This document shows, piece after piece, positions 7,259-19,300 of a DNA stretch of 36,506 bases. The position numbers and the translations under genes are program-made. Every line of letters starts with the position of its first letter. The stretch's first letter is position 1. The notes beneath the pieces were generated by a model. It searched no databases. It had not been told where the DNA came from and saw nothing but the letters and a program-made list of their open reading frames with translations. Source of the DNA: Candidatus Thalassarchaeaceae archaeon (lineage in GTDB: Archaea > Thermoplasmatota > Poseidoniia > Poseidoniales > Thalassarchaeaceae); NCBI GenBank assembly GCA_029942125.1, contig JAPYUB010000005.1, positions 1 through 36,506 of the forward strand. The letters run 5' to 3'.

Positions 7259-10198
7259 ATGCTAGGTGTGTCTCGGGGCAAGACTTCTGTGGCCATTCTA
7301 TTGGTCACAATCATGTTGACGTCACTTTCCGCGACCATGGTCTCAGTGCCTCAATCTCTGGACGCCGAACCCATCCGAAATGATTCCAATACAGTGAGTT
7401 ACGATCTCTACTTCGCATCTGCACCGGGTGGCCACCCTACAGATGGACGAATCACAACCGAGAGACCGGATAGCGGCGGCCAAGAGGAGGAATCCGCCTC
7501 GGGAACCAATGTCGAATTCTCTACCGATCAGATGCTTTCTGATTTGATGGTTACTGGAACTCCAAACGGCAACCAATACGAATTGGAAATCGTCCTATTT
7601 TTGAAGGCCACTGGACAAGAAGGTTCCACGGTCGATTGGACCGTATCTGTCATCGCTGGAACCTCCATCATCGGCACTGAAGATTGGACTACAGATGCCT
7701 GTACGCCATCACTAGTGGGTGGCAACAGTTGTGGATTCGATGAGCGATATTTCCATCCTAGTTGGGGTGGAAACCCCGATTTCGACGTTGAAGCCAACGA
7801 ACGCCTCAAGGTAGTTGTCTCCGCAGATATGAATTGTGATTCGGGCAGCGGGGGCACCGATCCACCCAACGGCACAGGAGATGATACCAGTGGTCGCCAA
7901 TGGGGCTCAGTCGATTGTGATGCATGGGTTGCATGGAATGAGATTGATACCGCATCGGGTCGCTTCTCAAAGATTGAAGTTGAGACACAACCCTTGACCG
8001 GTTCTCAGGTCAAAGTACAGCGTCCGGGGAGTGTTTGGACTGACGATGAAGTCGATACTTGGTTCCCCAATGACTCACCTGACATGCGCATCATGCAATT
8101 CAATCTAGAGTTGCGCAACGCCTTCGGTCGCGAAGATATCGATGAAGTAACTCTGGTGATGATCAAACCTGATACAACGATTGCATTCACACACACATTC
8201 GATGATGAAGAATTGGTGACCGACAACAACGCCCTTCGTGCTCAGTACAACTGGACCTATCCAGGTGGACTTGAATCAGGCGATTACGAACTTGACTTGG
8301 ACGTTGAGAATATCCAAGGGAAATCATTCACCATCGATCATCCGACGGTTCGAATGAGCGACTATGGCGTTGCACTGACACATGGAAGCGGACGCGTCGT
8401 CGAATATATAGCTCCAAGTTCGACCACCCCTGTGAACCTTGACTTGCGGCACGTCGGTGCCAGTGGGAGCGAATACGATCTCACAGTCGAGTTGGCCGTA
8501 TTGACAAACTTGGGATCAAATTGGATTGTTGAATTTGATCGTGCAGATCGCATCTACAGTCTCTCGGGAGGTGGCCAAGTTGCTCACCCCACTCTTCTGC
8601 TGACCGCACCTGATGATTTGTCTGGCTCACCCAATAATCTGGATATTCGCGCTGTTGCATATGACTCGGAGTCTGTGATGGTTCACCAGACAACATTGCA
8701 GTTGGATTTGGAGAAACTTGACACTTACGCTCCACCCATGGTCAGTCTGTGGCCCGAGGCCCATGACAATCAGTATGCGAACAGTACAGGGGCGCTTAAC
8801 ATAGACGAAAACATCCATCGTTACGTTGAGGACGGCGTATTCACTACGTTTTATCTTGAGATTTTCAATACTGGATTCGACACTGATCAGTTCAGAATCG
8901 ATGTTAAGCAGGATTCCAATGCGAATCTACGATTTTGGGATAACGATACCGGCCAGCGTATCGACGAGGATGAAGGCGATGGTACTTTCCACACTAGCAG
9001 TCTAGACCGCCACACAACGCAGACCATCCGTTTGCAGGTTAAACCCTCAACATCCCGCGATGACCCCGACAGTGGACTCATCGAATTAGAAATCATCAGT
9101 ATGGGTAATTCTACCCAGCAGGCACGTATTGCATTCACCATTCAGCGCACCTACGGCATTCAAGCGCAGGTTGTATACGATTGCGATGCGACACCGTTCG
9201 GTCACGTCGATGCAGACATCTGCCTCAACAGTGCAACGAAGATTGCATTCGATATCGAAGTGACGAATACGATGACTGAGGGTGACACGGTCACTGATTG
9301 GCTCCTTGTCAACCCCAAGGACCTCGATCGCAATACTGACGATGACTTGTATTCCGAAGCTAACCCCAAGTATGGACTGTGGCAATATGATATCACCGAC
9401 AACAATGGCGACCCATCACCCAGGGTTCAATTGGCCCCTGGTGATACCGAAATGGTGAATCTAGACATAACACTAACAAGTCAGGTTTCCGAAGGCAATC
9501 ACACAATTTATCTCCGCGTGCGTGAGGACATTTCTGATCTCTCGATTGCCCGATATTTCGATCTGCCTCTGACGATTCTAATTGGCAAGGACAACCCTCA
9601 ACTTTCGATTCATCAAATTACACCAGTTCATGCTGCTAAACCAGGTGATATACTTGAAATCAGAATGAAGGTCAAGAACGATGGCAATAGCGATACCATG
9701 GTCCTCTTGGGGGCGGATGCAAGCAATGATTGGTCTGCATCTGCAGCCAATTATACATCGGGCGCCCAACTCGTCTCTGTACCTGCTTTCAGTGAAGTTG
9801 AATTTGAGGTTAGAATCATTGTTGGTGATGACTCGATGAATGGCGACGATGTACCTGTTGTCGTGACCGCGCAACCGCTCGCGGAGGACGATTCATGGCC
9901 TGACGAATATACTGCGAAAAAGACCATCATCGTTCAGGTTACAATCAATGATCCCATAGGTATCATTCTCAATGAAGTGCAGAACCCTCGTCCCGCTACT
10001 ATTGCCATTGCATTGGGTGTGGTCATACTGCTCGTTGCGGCAGTTACCGGACGCAAAAATCGCATTGAGTACATCGATGTCTGGGTTGACGATGATGAAA
10101 TTGATGGTGAAGAAGAAATGGAATTACCAGACTTGGTCAGTGGCGAAGACGATGACTCATATGATGATGATGATATCGAACTCGTAGACCTCGATTGA
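7259..10198 (+). CDS. Large secreted surface protein with C-terminal membrane anchor and acidic tail
   Basis: This 979-residue protein has no function I recognise. It starts with a signal peptide (residues 1-36: basic MLGVSRGKT, then a hydrophobic stretch ending near SLDAEP). The body is beta-rich, with segments such as FYLEIFNTGFDTDQF and RMKVKNDGNSDTMVLL, typical of CARDB/NEW3-like Ig folds found in archaeal surface proteins; two pairs of cysteines in the first 230 residues (DACTPS..NSCGFD and MNCDSG..VDCDAW) could form disulfides. Near the C terminus is one membrane helix (about residues 915-932, PATIAIALGVVILLVAAV), then a basic stop-transfer and a strongly acidic cytoplasmic tail (DDDEIDGEEEMELPDL... 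DDDDIELVDLD). Many N-X-S/T sites suggest glycosylation. It lies just upstream of the giant transglutaminase-like protein on the same strand, with a hairpin between, and may be its partner or substrate (inference). Confidence 0.85.
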   Translation: MLGVSRGKTSVAILLVTIMLTSLSATMVSVPQSLDAEPIRNDSNTVSYDLYFASAPGGHPTDGRITTERPDSGGQEEESASGTNVEFSTDQMLSDLMVTGTPNGNQYELEIVLFLKATGQEGSTVDWTVSVIAGTSIIGTEDWTTDACTPSLVGGNSCGFDERYFHPSWGGNPDFDVEANERLKVVVSADMNCDSGSGGTDPPNGTGDDTSGRQWGSVDCDAWVAWNEIDTASGRFSKIEVETQPLTGSQVKVQRPGSVWTDDEVDTWFPNDSPDMRIMQFNLELRNAFGREDIDEVTLVMIKPDTTIAFTHTFDDEELVTDNNALRAQYNWTYPGGLESGDYELDLDVENIQGKSFTIDHPTVRMSDYGVALTHGSGRVVEYIAPSSTTPVNLDLRHVGASGSEYDLTVELAVLTNLGSNWIVEFDRADRIYSLSGGGQVAHPTLLLTAPDDLSGSPNNLDIRAVAYDSESVMVHQTTLQLDLEKLDTYAPPMVSLWPEAHDNQYANSTGALNIDENIHRYVEDGVFTTFYLEIFNTGFDTDQFRIDVKQDSNANLRFWDNDTGQRIDEDEGDGTFHTSSLDRHTTQTIRLQVKPSTSRDDPDSGLIELEIISMGNSTQQARIAFTIQRTYGIQAQVVYDCDATPFGHVDADICLNSATKIAFDIEVTNTMTEGDTVTDWLLVNPKDLDRNTDDDLYSEANPKYGLWQYDITDNNGDPSPRVQLAPGDTEMVNLDITLTSQVSEGNHTIYLRVREDISDLSIARYFDLPLTILIGKDNPQLSIHQITPVHAAKPGDILEIRMKVKNDGNSDTMVLLGADASNDWSASAANYTSGAQLVSVPAFSEVEFEVRIIVGDDSMNGDDVPVVVTAQPLAEDDSWPDEYTAKKTIIVQVTINDPIGIILNEVQNPRPATIAIALGVVILLVAAVTGRKNRIEYIDVWVDDDEIDGEEEMELPDLVSGEDDDSYDDDDIELVDLD

Positions 10199-10213
10199 AC
10201 TGTTTTGGTGCAA

Positions 10214-10232
10214 GACCCTCCTTAGGAGGGTC
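10214..10232 (+). terminator. Terminator-like hairpin after the 979-residue surface protein
   Basis: A perfect stem gaccctcc/ggagggtc with a 3-nt loop (tta) lies 16 nt after the stop codon. Only a weak T-content follows (gtattctg), so it may be an RNA end or stability hairpin rather than a classic terminator. Confidence 0.45.
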
Positions 10233-10301
10233 GTATTCTGTCCGAACGTCGCTCCATTTGTCTTAATACCCTGATGGGCACGGAGAAGATTAGGTTCAGC
10301 C

Positions 10302-13300
10302 ATGTCTACGCACGTATCTTCCACCACGGCCGCCGCCGAATTCCCTTTGCGAATGCAACGATTCCGAGCCGTAGGATTGACATTGCTAATGATTTTCTCC
10401 AGTCTGGCGGCTTTCGAATATGCAGCTTGGGAGGCAGCAGCAACCAATGACCAAGATGGCGATGGACTTACGATGGGACTTGAGTTTCTGCTCAACACAC
10501 AGCCACAAGATTGGGACAGCGACAATGACGGTCTGCCGGATGGTTGGGAATACCAGTATGGCTTAGATCCGCTCGACGCGTCCAGTCTAGGCAATGATGG
10601 TGCATCGGGAGATCCCGACGGTGATGGATTAACCAACTTGCAGGAATATTCCTACCTAGAACCCTCAAGTTGGGATTTGGCCAGCACGACTAGCCTTCTC
10701 GATAACGGAGTCTGGTGGAATGGAACCGTGCCCGTTCGAAATTGGGATGAGGAAACCGCAATGCAAGCTATCCCTGGACAAGGTTCCGATGGAACTGATG
10801 AAGATCCGATGGGTGACATGTGCAACGACAACATCGACAATGACTACGATGGCCTTGTTGATTCGGCAGACCCTGACAATGACGGCGATACAAATTGTGG
10901 GAGTGATGATGACGATGGTGACGGCTTAATCGATGAGGATCCCGATGGCTGGGATACCGATAACGATGGCATGTCCGATGGTTGGGAAGTGGCCAACAAT
11001 CTGAATGCGACCAGCGCATCTAACGACGATGGTATGTTTGGAGACCCCGACGGCGACGGTCTTGTCAACATTTACGAATACATGAATCCGTCTTGGGACA
11101 CCAGTTCGAACGGTGTCGATTATTTCCAACCTGGTCCAGCAGGAAGTGGCCGAACAGAGACTATCTCTCCCTGTAACCCCGTCCTTGCGATTGGACCCGG
11201 TGGCTGTCTCACATTGACGGCAGAGGTTGATGGCGTCTTGTCCACAAACCCCATGCAAGCCGATACCGATGGTGACGGACTAAACGATTCATACGAAGCC
11301 TTGGTTCTGCTAACTGACCCGACTGATATCGACACAGATAGTGATGGCATCAACGATGGTGTTGAGGTTGGGGGCATGTATGGAAATCCACCCCAGGCCA
11401 GCGATCCTCGAGACAACAACACCGATGACGATTTGTTAGACGATGGCGATGAGGACAAGGATGGCAACGGTCAGATCGATGCCAACGAAACAGATCCAAC
11501 ACGCCGTGAAGATGCTGGTGATTTCGACAATGATGGTATTGAGAATTGGGAAGAGAATCTTACCTGTACCAACTGGAATGTGTACGACACTGATTTCGGT
11601 GGCATCGGTGATGGTGATGAGCGCAATTGGTCACATGGCACAGATCCCTGTGATTCCATGATAGACTACTCCACACTGATTGTATCCTACAGCAGCTCAT
11701 TGCAGCGCCTCACGATTTCCAATGCTTCGGGCTTTAATCCGAACGGAGGAACTGGATTTTACAACGATTCAAGTGGCCAGCATACTTCATTCGCATTCGC
11801 ATCTTCTCAGTCGAATATTCTCTTCGGGGTAGCTTTGCCTCCGCCGCCTGGCACAACCGATGTTGTCAGTCGAAATGGGTCTTGGTGCCACTACGATGCT
11901 ATCAATACCGGGACAATAGGTACCACTCAGCGTCATTGTGATGATGATTATGAGGATACGGATGGCGATGGCCTTGCGGACTGGCAAGAATTGCTAGGCA
12001 CCTTCGGTTTCACATCTCTACCTACTCAAGTGGATTCCGATGGCGATGGTGTCAATGATTACGACGAAGTCATGGGTGGTACTGACCCCATGGAGCCCTG
12101 TGATAACAATCTGGACACGGATGGCGACCTGTTGAATGATTATTTTGAAAACAATACAGGTTGTCCTTTGGATTTCATCCCCGGAATCATTGGTAATGGT
12201 AGTGCCGATACATATGTCACAAATTATCTCAATCCTGATACGGATGCTGGTGGTGTTTGGGACGGTCAAGAATATCTCGATGGAACCGATCCAGCAAATA
12301 ACCCGGGGGATGATCAGAATCCCATCGATACCGATGGCGATGGCATCCCTGACAGTGTTGAGAACATCACAGGTACGGATTGGAGAGATCCCGATACCGA
12401 TGGTGGCGGAATGATTGATGGCGAGGAATGCCCCCCTCCGATGTGGATTTTCGGCTGCATGGGGGGGAATTTCAATCCGTGGGACCCTACCGACGATGTC
12501 ATTCAGAACGAGATTGTATTTTATGCTAACAATACAACCATGGGGACCGTCGACAACACACTCGATCGCTACTGGCGTGTGCATACCTATGACGCCTACA
12601 CAGGGGCTGCCTATGGAAAGAATGCATCCACTCAAATCTGGACGCCGATGTCTCAAGGTTTCATCGATGACCAGTGGATTGCGAACAACAGTTTCCACAA
12701 TTCAACTGAGTTTTGGGATATCATGTTCATGAATCCAGTCACCCGTGCTAACCTTGCGCACCCCTATGCGACCACTGGCGTCATGAGTTGGGCCGACACG
12801 TTAGCCAATCTGAGCCACGGCAATATTACACACGACATCAAGGTTGAAGATGCGAGTGTAATCGGTTTCTTTGCCCAGGCCCCTGAGATATGGTATGAAA
12901 TTGCTGAGTTGGCGAATTCCATTCCCTACGCGGGCGCGGGCACGTATGCGCTTGACGTTCCAGCTGAATTCACCGATTTGGCTCACCCCTACTCAGAGGT
13001 ACTTAACATCACATTGGACGTTATCAGTCAGGCGGCATGTGCTCCGACGTGCAGTGCATATGACAAGGCGATTGCCTTGCAAGATTTCCTCGTCAATGGC
13101 AACGCCACCATTGAATATCTACGCAATCACGATGGCAGTGGATTACCCATGGAAGAGGATTTGACGAATCATTTGATTATTGCCAGTAAGGAAGGTAGTT
13201 GCACAGAATTCGCGACTGCATTCACCACCATGCTCCGTCTGGCCGGATTGCCGGCTCGAAAGGTCACTGGATATCACGGCGGATATTGGAATGGAGAAGG

Positions 13301-16300
13301 CTACACCGTCGCCGGCGCACATTCATCCTCATGGTCTGAAGTGCACCTACAAACCAACCCTGCAGGGAATTCCTTGGATATGGGATGGATTCCTCTGGAT
13401 CCCTGCCCAGCCGCTGCACCCACCCAAATCGTCAATGAGACCTGGGGGCCATTCACTGCTCATCGTGATCACTTGACGGGAAATATCTGGCTCAACGGAA
13501 CATTGGAGTTCACCGATAACAACACAGCCATCGAAAATCACACGGTTCGCCTCTATCTTTTGCCTCCGGCAATAGCTACTACGAATCCAAGCCTTGGGGC
13601 CTCTGGTGTTCGTCAATTGGGTAGTGATATGACAGGATCACTCGGCAACTTTTCTCTCCGCGGAATCCCTGCTGAGATTGTTGAACCCGGCTACGGCTCT
13701 TTGGTCGTTGAAGTTCAACAGGGTGGTTATGTCGAACATTCGTACAAGACATTCGCTTGGACCATAAATATCACGGACTCTCTCAACATCACTCAAGATT
13801 CACCGTCTATACCGGGTGAGCCCATTGTTGGTGCAGGTACCACGACATTGATTTCGGGCCATGTTCGCTGGGAGAACATCCCATTCTTGGATCCAAGCGA
13901 TGCAGGTCCCCTTGTTTTGTTCATGAATTACACGAGTTCTGTCGATGGGGCCGTTTCCCTCCAGACTCTTGTTGGAGAAGATGGCTACTACGAATTCAAC
14001 GTCACTCTACATGAGAATGAAGCCGTCGGTCTTTTGCCAGCGACCATTGAATTCCCTGGTTGGCATGTTGATAGCCTTCACTTGATTACACCACCGACTT
14101 ACCACGCTTTGCCCGGTGCTTACAATCTGAATTTCAACATCAGCGCAGCTCCGAATCTCACAGCGACATTGGAAGGTCCGTATACCAACGCCTCCTTGTT
14201 GTCAATCGATGACCTTGTATGGATTAACGGCTCCATTCTGAGCAGAGGCCAAAACATAGTGCCAATGGAAGGTACACTGTGGTTACAGATGCGAATGAAC
14301 GGTTCCACCGGTCCGATGGAGAACATCACTTCTTGGGTACTCAATGCATCCACATGGTCTTCAAGCCCGGGCAATTTTAGTATCGTCTGGACCTTCTTCG
14401 CGACCTATGCGCAGGGTCTTGACCCTGGATATATCGATGTTGAACTACTCTTTGTTCCCGACACACTTGGGGCCACCGACAAAGCCAACCTCTCCGCGGA
14501 TTATGGACTACAGTCCATTCTAAACATCGAATACAACATCGGACCTTTACAGCGTGGCCAAGATGCCACCTCGAACATTGGTTTGACCGATCATCGTGGA
14601 AACTATGTATTGCCAGCCAACGGGACTTACGAATCCACATTCAATGGCCTTCTCATCGCCACAAACAACTCTGCTGATGCAGAATTCGGTAGCATCAGCA
14701 TCGATTGGATTCCCGACGCCAATACACCGGTCGGTGATTATGTGTGGTACACCAACTACACAAACTCGACACAATGGTACAAATCCAACAACAGCCAAGG
14801 CAGTGTTCGCATAATGGGTTTCATCATTATCAGTTCAACCCTTGCAGATGATTGGGTGCATATTGGCAATTCAAGTTACATCACAGGCGATATTCGTGAT
14901 GACCTGACCAATAACCCAATCATAGGAAATCAAACATCACTAATCTTTGAGTTTGAATTCCCTGGTGTTGGCCCCAATGATCCGATGGGTAACCCGCCCC
15001 CTCCAATTTACATTCCAATTGGCACGACTGCGGTCAATGCGACCACTGGTTTGTACAACATTTCGTTCACAATGCCCACTTATTTCCCCGGTGGAATTTG
15101 GGGCATCATTGTCTCTGCTGATTTTGCAGCCGGTGCACCCGTGGGTGGAGCTTACTACGCGCTAGACACCTCTCCTCAGTTTGATATCGGAACCGAATCT
15201 GAAGCCGCGCTGTTCCTGAACGCCTCAAACGTGCTTGTAGAGGTGAACAACCAACTGATTCTCGAAGTAGATGTTCACGACGTCGCCGCGTACTTCTCAA
15301 TGGCCCCTCCTGGTCAAGAGGGCTTGGCCAATATATCGAATGCTGCTGTAGAATTCTTCTGGGATGCCAATGGCGCCAATACGTCACTGGGGGTCTTTAC
15401 CACCGGCTCTAATGGCCGCGTCACACTGACTTGGACCGTCCCACTAGAACAAGATCCAGGATATTACGACGTATGGGCTGTGATGTACAACGATCAATCC
15501 GATTCGTTGTCGACAAACAACGGCGCTCGATACACTGGGAATGACACGTTGGCCAATATCACAGTTCAAGTGCAGAGTTCAGTGATTATCGATACAGCGG
15601 TACCCAACACAGTGGTTGCCGGCACCAGTTTCCAACTCTCTGGGGTTGTGCAAGATTCTGTCAATTCCACGCGTCCATTCTCAGGCCCAGTTCGAATCGA
15701 TGTATTCTGGCTTGATGACACTGAGGAATTGATGGCTGCCGGCCATACGACTTCTGTCAATGGTACATTCAATCTGACTGTGGATACGGATCCAGTCAAC
15801 GATGGCATCGTCAGCGGAAACCACACATTGGTAGTCTCTGTCATAGATGGTTCAAATCCATTCTATCTCACTGCCACCGGTACGAAAGATATCCTGGTTA
15901 TGGGCGTTACCGACTTTGAAAATCTCTACCCGCTTTCGGGCATAGTCGTCACGCGAGGTGACTCAGTCGACTTTGGCGGTAAACTAGTCGAAACGACCGA
16001 CTTTAACTGCAGCACATGCAATGGTGCGCCTCGAATCATCAATTTCACATCGGTTGCAGCTCAATTTCACGATACTTGGTTGCCAGAGAATACCACTGAT
16101 GTTACGGGTAGTGTTGGATTCACATACAATATTCCTACGACGCAGCCCCTGGGTCCAATCATCATCACTCTGTACTACAATGGAACGTGGCATATGCTCC
16201 CAGATGCTAGCCCAATAACCACTGTGACAGTTCGTTCGATTACCGTTCTCGTGGTCGACCCTATTGTCGACAACCCGATTGCAGGCGGTGGATTCAACGT

Positions 16301-19300
16301 CACTGGGACCTTGGTCTCAGACAATGGTTCAGCTATCATTACGCGCGATGGAACACCGATGTTACCAACCATGACTTTTGACATTGATGGATTTACTACG
16401 ACATTCACTGTCGCCAACGGTACAGCACAAGGCGACACGACTTGGTGGGCGTGGGTCACACTCAATGCCGACTTCCCTCGCGGAACACACACGATTACTG
16501 CAGAATACACCCCTACGGTCAATTTCTATGCATTCAGTTCAGCGAACAATACCTTCGACAGCCGAGGATATTCCGTGCTAACAATCACCAATCCATTAGA
16601 TCTCAATCTTGACGATCGAACCGTTAGAGGTGAGAATTTCACCGTGAACATTTCACTCATCGATAACGCCGGAAACCCGATTGATAATGCGACCGTCTCC
16701 ATCGACCCCGTGGGCATGAACATTCCCGTGTTCGTGACCACTGATTCCAATGGCTTGGGTTCAGTTGAGATTACGGTTCTGAATACGACCGTACAAGGCC
16801 CTCATTGGATTGATGCGAGTTTCGCAGGCATCAACGGTACAACAGGCGTTATTGGAGATGCCATGAGTACCCACATCATCATTCTTGCACCGACTATTTT
16901 GACTGTTGACAGTGTCGAAGGTGTTCTCATCGCTGGACAGACACTAATCGTCAATGGTACACTTCTTGATGAATGGGGTCAACCATTGCTAGATTCTGAT
17001 GGCAATGCATCTGGCGGCGTCATCCACTTATTTGTGGATGGCAATGATATTGGAGGAACATGGGCAACCATCTCCAACGGCTCCACAGGCACATATTCAC
17101 TTACCTACACTTTGCCTCAGAACACACTTGCGGGTACGCACAGCCTAGAGGTTCGCTTCCTTGGCGGCTATCTATGGGTAGACCCAGTTGGTGCTGGAGA
17201 TTCAGTCAATCCTGAATACTACTTGCCTTCGAATTCATCTGCCGCCTTCAACGCAACCCAGCCCACCCATATCACCATCATGGCTGGTGGCGGACCAATC
17301 GACCGCGAGCAACTCATTTCCATCTCTGGAGTCCTCTTGGATTCCGTTGATCGTCCAGTTGTCAATATGACCATCAGCATCTATCTTGATGGCGTGTTCC
17401 TAACCAATGTTACAACCAACGGAAATGGCACCTTCGACGTATTTTACCCGGTGCCCTCCGACATGACTCTTGGTCCGGTGACCATGGATGTGGAATATGC
17501 TGGCGCAGCCTTCTATCTATCTTCGAGTGCCAACGTTGACTGGCTGGTTTACAGTTCGGTCAATGTAGAAATCAATTCACCAGATGCTGTGGCCATCGGT
17601 GACACAGTGGCAATAACTGGCACCGTCCGCGACAATCTTCCAGCGGGCTGGATTCCGGGTCACAATGTCGACATCAGAATAGATGGAATGCTCATTGGCA
17701 ACGCATCAACCGATGACAATGGAATATGGTCATTGAATTGGACCATCCCATCTTCGATGACATTGGGCAGCCACTCCATTGACGTATACGCACCCGAGCA
17801 AGGCTGGTATCGTAGTGGTGAGGCCAATGAAACACTCTGGGTGGCTCACCACTCATCCATTACACTCAGTGCAGCAAACGGAGGAGATGCAACTCGCCAA
17901 TTCGATTGGGAGATTACAGGCCGATTGTATGACAGCGATGTCGTTGGCCTACCTGGCATCGAGGGTGCCACGGTGCAAGTCGCCCTAGATGGTGCATCGA
18001 TTGCAACTCTGACCACTGATGAAAATGGAAACTTCAGCCTCTCCATCTCCGTCGATTTATCGAGTACGCGAGGGGATCATATCGTCACTGTTCTTTACAC
18101 AGGGGATTCCTCATGGTTAGGTAGCGATCGCAATATCACCGTGACCACTTGGGCCGATGTGAACATCCAGATTACCTTTGTCTCAGACAATGCAATACGC
18201 AGTGATTCAACACATCCAGTTCGAATTGAAGGACGTATTGACGAAGTCGGTGGAAGTGGAAATTCACTCACCGATTTGACTCTGGTCTTGATGAGTGGAA
18301 ATACAACCTTGCCCACATCCAATTTGGTCTGGGACAATCAGACTGGTGGTTTTGTCATCGAATTCACTGCAGATCGATACATCCTCCCTGGATCTCTAAT
18401 AATTGAACTTAGTAGCGAGCAAGATAATGTTAGATATCTCAATTCGGGTAATTCCAGTACGGAGTTGTTCCTACGGGTCCGTGCGATCTTCGATATGGAG
18501 TACGACACCGTTGCTTGGGGTGGACACACCATCAATGGTAGTGTCACAGTGAGAGATTATTACACCAGTCAAATCATTCCAGATATTGCGATTGAGGCCC
18601 ATTTGCGCAATGAATCACAAATCGATCCTTTCGAAATGTATCTCTCTGGATTCACCAATGCTGGTGGAATTTGGGAGTTTGAATTCTCCGTCCCTGAAAT
18701 TCTACCACCACTCTCGGATCAAGGCCACTGGGGTACATTGCATCTGCAATTCAACAGCTCATCGGCTGAACTTTCCGAAGATAGTCGCCAAAATCTTGCG
18801 CGTGACCTGTATGCGTTGGATTACGAGTCACAAAGCCAAATCGATGACAGTGTCTCATACTGGGTCTATGCCGGTGTCGCTGCAATCATCGCAGCAGCAG
18901 CCGCTGGTGCTTGGATTCTCTATGTGCGACGCCGTGAGACGATTGATGAATTGGCTGAAATCTTCTCATATACAGCAGAATTACTGGCTGCAGGTGACTC
19001 GATTAGAGAAGCCATTTTCCATTGCTACGAGGATCTCTGTGCAACCCTGATGTCGCACGGCCATCTACGCCGTGACTTTGAAACCGTCCGTGAATTCGAG
19101 ATGGCGATTCGAAAGGCGATGCCAACCATCAGTGATGAGGCATTGACCGCACTTGACAATATGTTTGAGATTGCGCGTTACAGCCGCCACGAACTAGGGG
19201 ATACACACCGAAATCAAGCGGTTGCTGCACTACAGCGAGCCATTGCTGAGATTCAGAATGCATCACAGATGCCAGCAGCAGCGGCACCACCGCTAGCCTG

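Noticed and set aside
10440-12480. Dense short DNA repeats (gatggcgatgg-like) considered as a CRISPR or minisatellite
   Set aside because: They are in frame and encode Ca-binding DxDxDG loops; spacers and repeats have no constant length, so this is a protein repeat, not a CRISPR array.
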